The notes below the pieces were generated by a model. That model worked only from the letters and a program-made list of their open reading frames with translations. It did not search any database and had not been told where the DNA came from. Of a stretch of 64,000 nucleotides of DNA, positions 55,869 to 64,000 are shown piece by piece. A program made the translations under genes and the position numbers. The DNA lies in the NCBI GenBank assembly GCA_023078555.1, contig CM041197.1:248001-312000 (forward strand), given 5' to 3'. Position 1 is the stretch's first letter, and each line of letters starts with the position of its first letter. The stretch comes from Ulva prolifera (Eukaryota > Chlorophyta > Ulvophyceae > Ulvales > Ulvaceae).

Positions 55869-58800
55869 TCACTCTGACACCACCTCCAGGCCTGGGATGG
55901 GCGTTGCACTGTTGACACCGTCATGCATGTGATCTACACCGGCAGACACAAGACCGGGCCGTTCTCGAGCGCCCACCTCGCACCCGACAGCTCGGCAGCC
56001 CTCAAATCTACAATGTTCCAGATCAACATGCATGTTGAAACCGTGGCAACAGTCTTGCACCGTCACCCCGGACGCGTCGAGGCGCCCAAGCTCATTCACT
56101 CGCACCCCCGCGACAGAGCACCGCGCGACCTCGCAGTCGGCCATCGCCAGCCTCGCGACCGCGCCGTCATGCGTGCAGCGCGCACCCGCCGCAGCGACGC
56201 CGCTGCCCCCTGCAAACGCATCCGCAGCCGCAATTGCTGCCTGCGTCGCCTGCTCCCCGCCTCGCCCACACACCACGCATGTGTCATCGTGCGAGTATCC
56301 AGTTATAGCTCCTACGGCCACGCCGGTCTGGCAGCCATGCACACTCCCGCCCTCAATGCGCGCATTGACGGGGCCCGCCACACGCACCCCGGCCGTTGCC
56401 GCAGCAACGTCGCATCGTACAACATCGACGTCCGCCACCGCGTCCTCGACCAACACGCCGTACGCGGCACCGGAGAGAACTGATTCTACAAGCTTCACCA
56501 ATGTGCGGCCGCTGCTGTGGGGCGGCACCGGCGGCAGATGCACATTGACGTCCCTCGCGTGCATCGTGACGCGCGTCGCAGTGAACGATCCGCCACTTGC
56601 ACAAAGAAGCATACCAACCTTTGCATCGGTAATGCTGCAGTCCTGCGCCGTCAGCTTTGCCTGACCATGCAACACAAAGGCACGGTCACAGGGGCCGGCC
56701 ACGGTCGAGTGCGCAACCGCGGCAGTCGCGTCCCCTTGCACCTCGATCGCAGCGAGCGTCAGGCGTTTGAAGCTGCAGCGGTCGATGGTGCACGTAGCTG
56801 CAGCACCGACGGAGATGCCACATGTTTGCGCGCCGGCGGCGCAGTGAAACACGCAGTCCTCGACGGCCGTGACGCCCTTTGTCGCCACCACGCCCAGGCC
56901 TGGGCTGCTGGTTCCCGGGCTCATGACCGACAGGTCACAATTGCCAATGCTCACCTCCGCGCCATCCCGCGCAATCTCCACGCCGTGGGCAAATCCCGAG
57001 ATACAGCATTTCTGAACCGACACGTATGGGCAGCGCAGCAAGAGGCCGGTTGCCCCCCTCGCCCGCAACCTGCCCGCCGCCGCCTTCTGCAACGCTGCCG
57101 ATTCTGGTGCCGCTTGTCGCTCCCCCAGCAGCCCCCGGAACACACAGCGCTCCACGGCAATACGACCGGAGTGAGCAAAGTCAGCACCACAATGACAGTC
57201 AGTGACCTCGACACCGTCGAACGTGACCGCGTTCGGGTTGCCTTCGACGACATCCGACTGAACCCCGACAATGCAGCGGCGCACGCTGCCGCCCCGCACA
57301 GTCAGCTGGCCGCTCACGCAGACAAACCCTGCCCCGCCCAGGTCCTCACGCGGGCCGCGGCCAGCCCCGGAACGAGATGCCACCGGTGGCGCTTGAACAT
57401 CACATACGCTTGTGTCCACAGCAGACATCACGCCCTGGCAGGCCAAGACGCCGATGATGCCGCCGCGAACGCTGCACCCGCTGAGGCGCGCATGGGCCGC
57501 GCTCACGGCCGCGACCACCCCCTCGAGCACACGAGGGTCGCCTCCGGTATGGCCTCGGCGGCCGCGAAACTCGCAGCCAGCGGCAGTGAGCTTCGCCCCA
57601 TCCCGGGCCCCGCACACTTTCTCGCCACCCCTGTAGACGCCACCCTGCACCCGCATCCGCCCCGCCGGAGAGGAGACGAGCAGGCACACCTGCTCGCTCT
57701 CGCAGGTGCAATGTGCCAGCATGATACGACCGCCACGGAATGCCCTTACCGCCGCGGCGTCGTTTGAGCAGGAAAAGTGGCACAGGGTCGCAGCCGCTGC
57801 GCTGGCATCCTCAAAGTCAATCGCCCGCGCCTCAGCCACGCAGTCGCGCACGGCGCAGCGCTCCAGCTGCAGGCGCACGCGGCCCTCGCAGCCCGCGACG
57901 CTGCATGCCGCAACCGCTGTGGGGAGCACCGCACTGGGCGTAGTCATCCGGAAATCAACTTCGCGCGCGAGCGCATGAGTGCGGCAAGTCATGAACACCC
58001 CCTGAGCGTTCCGATCGATCTGCACCCCTTGCAGCTCCACCCTGCTGCGGTCGGCGCTGACCGCAGTGTGGAAGGACGTCAGCTGGCAGGCCCGCAGAGC
58101 GACCGCGCCGCGGCGCACGGTCACCCCGGCCTTGCCAAGGGGATTAGCATCCCCGCTGCCGCCACTTACATCACAGTCCTCCAGCGCAGCACGGCTGCCG
58201 ACTTCATTGACGACGACTGCAAACTGGGTCCCGAGGAGGAGACACCCGGTCATGCTGACAGCCGCGCCTGCCTCGAGGACGATGCTGGTGCGGCAGGCGA
58301 GGAATTTGCAGTTGTCAAGAGTGGCTGAGGTGGCCTTGCCGCTGAGGGTCAGCCCGAGAAGTGTCAGACGAAAGCTGCTGCTGCGGAGGGTGACGGCTGC
58401 GCCATGCACGGCATAGACGGTGGTGGACTGAAAGGTGCAGTTCTGGAAGGTTCCGGAATACTGCGGCCCGGCGCACATGACGACACCCCCTGCAGCATGC
58501 ATGAACTAATCGGCGCGCACATGGCAGCATGAATTCGGCGCGCACAACAAGGGCAAATTCCAGAAACAAGGCGATGGGGTCGATGAAGTGTGAGGTCGGA
58601 CCTGTGAAGGTGGTGCCGTGGAAGTGTGCGCCGGCGCCGGCCAGCAGCAGCACCCCCCGCTCCGGCAGCTCCACAGTGCCCGCGTGGACAGAGCAGCCCA
58701 CAGTGGCCGCGCGCCACACCACAAACGAGTTGTCACGCCGAGCCGGTAGTGGTGACTGAGGCCGCAGGGGCGTGGCGTGGAGGCGCAGGCGGTGCAGCTT

Positions 58801-59784
58801 TGGGGCGCATAGGGCCGCCACGAGACTCTCCACAGCCGTGACTCTGACACCGCTCTGCAGCCAGTTCCGTGCTCAACTACAGAATAGATCAGTCCTGTGC
58901 GGGCAAAGCGCTGGGCGTGTGCTGCTGGCCATGACGGCATGCATGCACGCTGTGCGGAGGAGCTGTCAACAATGTGCAAACATCGGGCGGGATGTCGTTC
59001 GTTTGGAGGCGGTGTTGGCTGTGGTACCTGATTGATTTTGCGGATGCAAGTAGGACTCCAGATCCAGCGAGCGGCACAAGAACAGGAACGATTATCGCAA
59101 AGGCCGCGGTCACGTTGGCAGCAAGGCATCGGCCGTGGCGGTTTTAGATTGTGTTGCCTTGGGTGGCAGGTGGCGAGATGCCGCCAAAGTGGTGAGATGT
59201 GAGCTAGCTGTGTGTCAAGGCTGTGCGTGCGGGGACACCCGCGTCTGCGCCTTTTCTTCAATTGAGAGACAGTGCGGAGCTGCAGTGGCGTGGTGCACAC
59301 AGCCCGCCACCTCAGCCGCATCTTCCTGCGTCCTGCGCTCTAATCGCGTCGATCATGATCATCACACGTCCGCACATGGATCCTTCGTCCGAATACACAG
59401 CAAAGAGAAGCAGGTACTGGAGGTGTGCCTACATCAAGATGCGGCCGCGAGTGCTCTACTGCTAGCCATGGCTTTCGTGAAATCACTGAGATGTGTGGTC
59501 GCTCTGGTGCAAAAGAAAACGCAAACAGCGTCGTAGCACACCGGACCCGGGTTCTCATGATGTAGCTGACTGATGTTTGAGCAGGCTGCCCCTTCCCAGG
59601 TGAGATCGGGCGTCGGCACGTAGTCCCGGATGGCCCGGCCGCTCTGTCGAGGTAGCGCGTCTCCACAGGTGGGACACCCGAATCTCGAGACCTTCGAAGC
59701 AGGAAGGCAAATTATATGGCCACATGCTGGCAGACGACACCGCACAGGCGCCTCAGCGTTGCCAGCCCACGACTCGAATGACAT
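55869..59784 (-). CDS. ZBH9: zinc-ribbon plus parallel beta-helix protein
   Basis: Exons 59542-59784, 58602-58854 and 55869-58489 encode about 1038 residues. Exon 1 starts MSFESWAGNAEAPVRC (C16, C21, H23, C37, C40), followed by RDYVPTPDLTWEGAAC. Its donor is GTGTGC where most siblings have GTGCGC. Exon 2 carries VESLVAALCAPKLHRLRLHA and VELPERGVLLLAGAGAHFHG. Exon 3 opens GGVVMCAGPQYSGTFQNC and near the end carries CVVCGRGGEQ and RCTHDGAVARL. Intron 1 is 687 nt; intron 2 is 112 nt and ends GCATGCTGCAG. The protein has no signal peptide or membrane helix, which with the two Cys/His clusters suggests an intracellular location. It appears intact; the substrate or partner is unknown. Confidence 0.75.
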
Positions 59785-60019
59785 GGGCAACCAATATCCA
59801 CACGGCTGCGCCGACGCCGATCTATCTCAGAACATACACCAGCAGCGATATCAGCCTCGCATCAAAACGTGTGCACGTCGATGAGTGTTGCACGAGCGCT
59901 GCTGTTGTATAGGTTCCTGCGGACGAGCAAATCAGGATGACCCACGCGTACGCAGAGGTCAGGACAGCCATCTGTCGGTCCTGTTTTGGCGAGTGACAGT
60001 TCTGGGTGCAGGAGGAAAT

Positions 60020-60080
60020 ACCTGATGCGACATACACAGTGATGCGGTCAGAAGGCACGCCAGATCTTGCTCCGTGCCAA
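60020..60080 (-). promoter_or_regulatory. Conserved upstream block of ZBH9
   Basis: On the minus strand it translates as SGVPSDRITVYVASGISSC, similar to the ZBH7 and ZBH8 blocks and about 235-300 bp before the ATG. In this copy the same frame continues into MAVLTSAYAWVILICSSAG, a hydrophobic stretch that could be a signal peptide. This keeps alive the idea of an upstream exon or a small separate gene. Confidence 0.3.
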
Positions 60081-61963
60081 GAAAAGTGGCGAAGTGTAGC
60101 GTCGGTATCGTACACCTGCCCACGTCCACTCACTGCGCAGCCATCACAGCGTAGCCGAACCTGATTGATTATAATGCTGTGATACGATTGCGGGGTGGCC
60201 CTCTAGATTGCGAGGCCGGCGTGCTGCGCTGCGCTGCGCTCAAGCGGTGCGTGGCATGAAATTCCTTGAGCTTGCCAGTTTTCTGTCTTGGACACCACAA
60301 AAAAACAGTAAGGGGCTGTCTGGCTGTCTTGAAAATTATACCGCTGCTTACGCGCTTACTTTCATCGCTGCCGCTTCTGGCGCCAGATGAGCTTTGTTCT
60401 GTGGTTGTTCGGTGGGCGTGACCCGGGCCTTCGAGGCCACTCCGGCTGTTGACGTTTGGGAACGTTTCTTTTTAATCAGGCTTCGTAGTCATGCTGGTCT
60501 GCAACGGACTATGCCACAGGATGCAGCTGCATATCACGGCGTCGAGTTGCCGCAGCTCGCGGATTAGGCGCCTGGTCAATGCTCCAGTCAGCGAAAAGGG
60601 AACGAGTCCTTGGTGATCCTCAATACATAACGCAGGAATGCGACACTGCAACACTCGCCTGGCGCTTAACAACCTGAAACATCCCTACGTCGCAACAGAG
60701 TGGTTTTCACAGCGCCATGAGCAGACCGTGTGTGCAAGTAAGTTGGAACTATGGAGGCTGCTGGTTTTATATCTGCGGTGGCCCCCGCACCACCATGGAC
60801 ACCGAAACTCAGCACCACCCCGGTGGCCTCAGAACCACCCCAGTGGCCTCAGCACCACTATGCGCCTTGATGGTGATGTGCCCACCACTCGGTTTTGCGG
60901 TGCTCCTTAGACAGTGCTACAGGTGCTCCTTAGACAGTACAACATGTGAGCAACCGATACAAGACAAGCCCAATATCGCACTTCCAACATCCAGAGGCTG
61001 TGACGCGCCGTGATCGAACTATCCTGGAAGTGTATATTGCATCCATGACATGGGCACACTCATCTGACCCGCCCCGCACTACACTCATGCAGAGATATAC
61101 ACAAAATCGCGCCAGCTTCACCCCCGAAGCTCCACCACGGAGATTCCGCTCTCACGTGCGCCTTGCCCCCCTCGTGTGTGCGGCGGCGTCCTCAAGCCAC
61201 ACCCCGCCGCGCCTGATATCTCAGACACCCACCCGCACATGACCGCGCCATGGAGGCAGGCATTCCACCACGCACAATGCGCCCTTTGTGAAACGGCGCC
61301 TTGCAGTTTGCATGCAGCCACAGGCAGCCTTTGTGCTCCATTGCACCCCTGGTGCTCCGGTGCTAAATGCCCAGCCTGTAGCGAGGGCGGCAGTGCTGAG
61401 TCCCACATGGTAACAAGTGAGCAGAAGATGCATGCGCCTACAACAGTGACCATACGTCAACACGTATGAGAGTGGCCGGACGAAGGGGCATTGCCGGCCC
61501 AGCTAGGCCACAGCGCTGAGATCATCAACAGTATCGGGCTGGCACTGCATGACAGCCCTGCAAGAGAATTCAGCTGACAGCATCTTTGTAGGCAATGGCA
61601 GATATTGATCGGCGCCGTTGACGAGCTACATGCAGTTCTTCAGTGTTCATGGCATGCCTTCCCGGGCGATACACCATGCACGCCTTCATGCTCATCCACT
61701 CATCCACTTCACCGACAGCTGACTGGCAGATTCCACATCGGGAGGGGGATGACTCACCGCGGGATTTGTGACATCAGGATGGGCGATCCAGCATGGCGGC
61801 CTTCACGGTAGGTTCAGGTCCTGCTGTTCAGCATACAGAGGCGAGATCGCGGAGCCCAAGCTCTCCTACGCAGCCTCCAGCGCCGCGGCGGCGATGGAGC
61901 TCCATCGCCATGGAGGCCTCATGAGACTATCAGCGGACGCCGTGCTTGCCGCGCACAGTGGCC
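60081..61963. other. Spacer between ZBH10 3' end and ZBH9 unit
   Basis: No gene could be supported. It contains the tandem repeats at 60808-60944. An open plus-strand frame at 60946-61242 is short and has no domain. The right-hand end is the ZBH10 3' flank. Confidence 0.4.
60808..60944. repeat. Two short tandem repeats
   Basis: A 20-bp unit CTCAGCACCACCCCGGTGGC occurs at 60808-60827, with a two-base variant at 60828-60847 and a partial third unit to 60859. Forty bases on, GGTGCTCCTTAGACAGT plus six bases is repeated at 60899-60921 and 60922-60944, the two copies differing only near their ends. Confidence 0.85.
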
Positions 61964-64000
61964 TCACATCGGCACCACCTCCACCCCTGCGATCGGCAGG
62001 GCTTTTGCAGCAGCCTCGACCATGAGGTCTGCAGAGACAGGCGCCACGCCGCCGCACTCCCGAGCGCCGATCTGGCACCCGACCGCTGCGCAGCCCTCAA
62101 AGCTGCTGTCACCGGCTTCCAAGTCCACCCAGAACCCACAGCCACATTCACGCGCGGTTACTCCACATGCATTGAGGCGTGCGAGCACATTCACATGCAC
62201 CCCCATCAACACACACCGCGCCACCTCGCAGTCGGCCATGGCCAGCTGCGCAACCGCTCCGTCATGCGTGCATCTGGCGATTGCCGTGCCACCGCCCCTG
62301 CTGCCCCCTGCCACAGCTGCCTGAACTGCGGACAGCATCGCCGTTTGGCCACTCGCGCCGCAGACGACACAGGGGACATTCTGGACGTTTATCACGGCGC
62401 CAACAACTACGCCCGTGTGGCAGTCAGAGATGCTGCCGCCCTTGATGCGGGCCTTGACCGGGCCCGCCACAAACACCCCGGTGTCCTTGGCGGCAACAGT
62501 ACATCGCACGATCGAAACGTCCGCCGCAGCGTCCCCGGCCCACACGGCCGTAACAGCTTTGGCAAGCACACAATCGACAAGCTTCACGATCCGGCGGCCC
62601 GCCTGCCCCGGCGTAGCAGGCAGAGCCACGTTGGTGTGGTTCGCATGCAGCGCGGTGCGCTTCGCGGTGAACACACCCCCGCTTCCCACAACGCTCACGG
62701 CGATCTCCGCGTCGTCGATGCTGCAATCCTGTGTCGCAACCCGCCCCTGATTATTCACCACGATGCCGTAACGACACGGGCCTGCTACGGCCGACTCCAA
62801 AACTGAGGCAGATGCATTACCCCGCACCTCTATTGCGGCATGCGCCAGGTTGCGAAAGCGGCAGCGGCGGACGGCACACCGCGCGGTCGCCTCCATGGCA
62901 ATCCCAAACTCTTTCGTCAACCCCGCGCTGTGAAATTCGCAGTCCTCGACTGCGACGTTCCCCCTCACCAGCATGCCCAGCCCTTGGTCACTGGAGACGG
63001 TCACGGCACAGTTCCGCACGCTCACCTCCGCTCCGGGGAGGGGGATCTCGATGGCCCCTGGGAATCCCGCGATAGAGCAGCGCTGCACCTCCGCATGCAT
63101 GCAGTGCAGCCCGAGGCTGGCAGACCCCTGCCCGCAGTGGCGGACCTCGCCCGCCCTCCGCAGCGCCTCCAGGCCCGGCGCCCCCTGCCGCTCGCCCTCA
63201 AGCCCCCGGAACACGCAGCGCGCCAGGTCGACACGGCTTGGGTGCCCGAAGAAGGCCCCAGACACACAGTCAACGAGCTCGACGCCGTCAAGGGCAACGG
63301 TGTTGGACTCATCGTCCACCGTGTCCGCCTCGATGCCGGCAACGCAGCGGCGCACGCTGCCTCCGCGCACGGTCAGCCGGCTGCTCGTGCACAAGTACGC
63401 TGTGCCACCGCTGCCTTCAAGGAGCAGATTGCCAGCCCGCATGTGGGTCGGCCCCGGCAGAAAGAGCGTCTGCACGTCATGTATGTTTGTGTTCACAGCG
63501 GCCACCGTGGCCTGGCTGACAAGCACACCAATGACACCGCCGTGGACACGGCAGCGCAAGAGCCATGCGCGAGCGGCCGCCGCAACTGCAACCACGCCAA
63601 CTGACTTGCGAGAACCCCCTGTGGTCTGCCATTCCTGGCCATCCTGGGCACGGAACTCACAATCCGTGGCTGTGAGCTTCGCCCCATCCTCGGCCGCGCA
63701 CGCCGTCAAGGCCCCCTCATAGCGGCCGCCCTTGAGCCGCAGCCGCGTGCTCGGCGAGGCGATCAGCATGCACACGGCCTGGCTCTCGGCGGTGCAGTGC
63801 TCCAGCGTTGCGCGGCCGCCGACGCCTTCAACATTGAATCCGACAGACACGGCTTCGCTCACGCAGGCGAAGTGGCACAGCGTCGCTGCCGCTGCGCTGC
63901 CATCGTCAACGGCCAGAGCTCTCGCCGCGGCGACGCGGCCGCGCACGGTGCAGCGCTCCAGCTGCAGAGACACGCAGCCGATGCCTCCCGCGTTGCCGGA
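61964..64000 (-). CDS. ZBH10: beta-helix exon, 5' part beyond the window
   Basis: The frame is open from the right edge to a stop at 61964 (678 codons), which corresponds to the last three quarters of exon 3. It contains LQLERCTVRGRVAAARALAV, coils such as TATDCEF and RRCRFRNL, the C-terminal cluster CVVCGASGQT and RCTHDGAVAQL, MADCEVARC, and the family end GVEVVPM. It is clearly in the ZBH5-9 subgroup. The zinc exon, the lead-in exon and both introns should lie within about 1.7 kb to the right. No damage is visible in the part present. Confidence 0.7.
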   Translation of the reverse strand, partial: SGNAGGIGCVSLQLERCTVRGRVAAARALAVDDGSAAAATLCHFACVSEAVSVGFNVEGVGGRATLEHCTAESQAVCMLIASPSTRLRLKGGRYEGALTACAAEDGAKLTATDCEFRAQDGQEWQTTGGSRKSVGVVAVAAAARAWLLRCRVHGGVIGVLVSQATVAAVNTNIHDVQTLFLPGPTHMRAGNLLLEGSGGTAYLCTSSRLTVRGGSVRRCVAGIEADTVDDESNTVALDGVELVDCVSGAFFGHPSRVDLARCVFRGLEGERQGAPGLEALRRAGEVRHCGQGSASLGLHCMHAEVQRCSIAGFPGAIEIPLPGAEVSVRNCAVTVSSDQGLGMLVRGNVAVEDCEFHSAGLTKEFGIAMEATARCAVRRCRFRNLAHAAIEVRGNASASVLESAVAGPCRYGIVVNNQGRVATQDCSIDDAEIAVSVVGSGGVFTAKRTALHANHTNVALPATPGQAGRRIVKLVDCVLAKAVTAVWAGDAAADVSIVRCTVAAKDTGVFVAGPVKARIKGGSISDCHTGVVVGAVINVQNVPCVVCGASGQTAMLSAVQAAVAGGSRGGGTAIARCTHDGAVAQLAMADCEVARCVLMGVHVNVLARLNACGVTARECGCGFWVDLEAGDSSFEGCAAVGCQIGARECGGVAPVSADLMVEAAAKALPIAGVEVVPM

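Noticed and set aside
59822-60133. Upstream signal-peptide exon feeding into ZBH9 exon 1
   Set aside because: No acceptor AG lies in a suitable place before the exon 1 ATG, the other copies do not share the hydrophobic part, and the ZBH6 leader has an in-frame stop. It is kept only as a possibility in the findings.

Overview
The window looks like nuclear DNA of a eukaryotic microbe, most likely a unicellular alga or other protist. Long, GC-rich, cysteine- and glycine-rich exons sit in more neutral spacer DNA. The inferred introns start GT and end AG. Their 5' sites usually read GTGCGY or GTCCGR, as in several algal groups, but the phylum cannot be fixed from the sequence. No bacterial operon, viral element or rRNA was recognised.

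The window is dominated by a head-to-tail array of one gene family, all on the minus strand. There are ten members (here ZBH1 to ZBH10, a working label) plus one broken C-terminal fragment. Nearly every member follows one three-exon plan. Exon 1 (about 81 codons) carries a C-x4-C-G-H...C-x2-C zinc-ribbon-like domain. Exon 2 (about 84 codons) leads into the helix. Exon 3 (about 840-880 codons) encodes a right-handed parallel beta-helix with a conserved C-x2-C-G...C-x-H insert about 140 residues from the C terminus. Intron 1 is phase 0 and intron 2 is phase 1 in every copy where both ends are visible. No known family name can be given with confidence.

Layout: ZBH1 (1-1553, runs off the left end, damaged), ZBH2 (2223-6658), ZBH3 (7544-11428, first exon damaged), a gap of about 11 kb without a family member (11.4-22.5 kb), ZBH4 (22461-26407), ZBH5 (27909-31422), ZBH6 (33502-37137), ZBH7 (38749-42485), ZBH8 (46942-50750), a pseudogene fragment (54133-54740), ZBH9 (55869-59784) and ZBH10 (61964 to the right end, 5' part missing). 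The usual spacing is 5-6 kb. Weakly similar blocks lie 170-300 bp upstream of several exon 1 starts, and a separate pair of similar intergenic segments lies near 38.0 and 43.2 kb. Both suggest that larger units were duplicated.

The 11-kb gap holds one small plus-strand gene that can be modelled, a two-exon gene for a 56-residue secreted peptide (20838-21337). The rest of the spacer holds perfect or near-perfect palindromes (up to 100 bp), short tandem repeats, long G and C runs and a few unassigned open frames. The family members presumably have related jobs. Two separate cysteine/histidine clusters on a beta-helix scaffold point to an intracellular, zinc-stabilised binding protein family, but this is inference.
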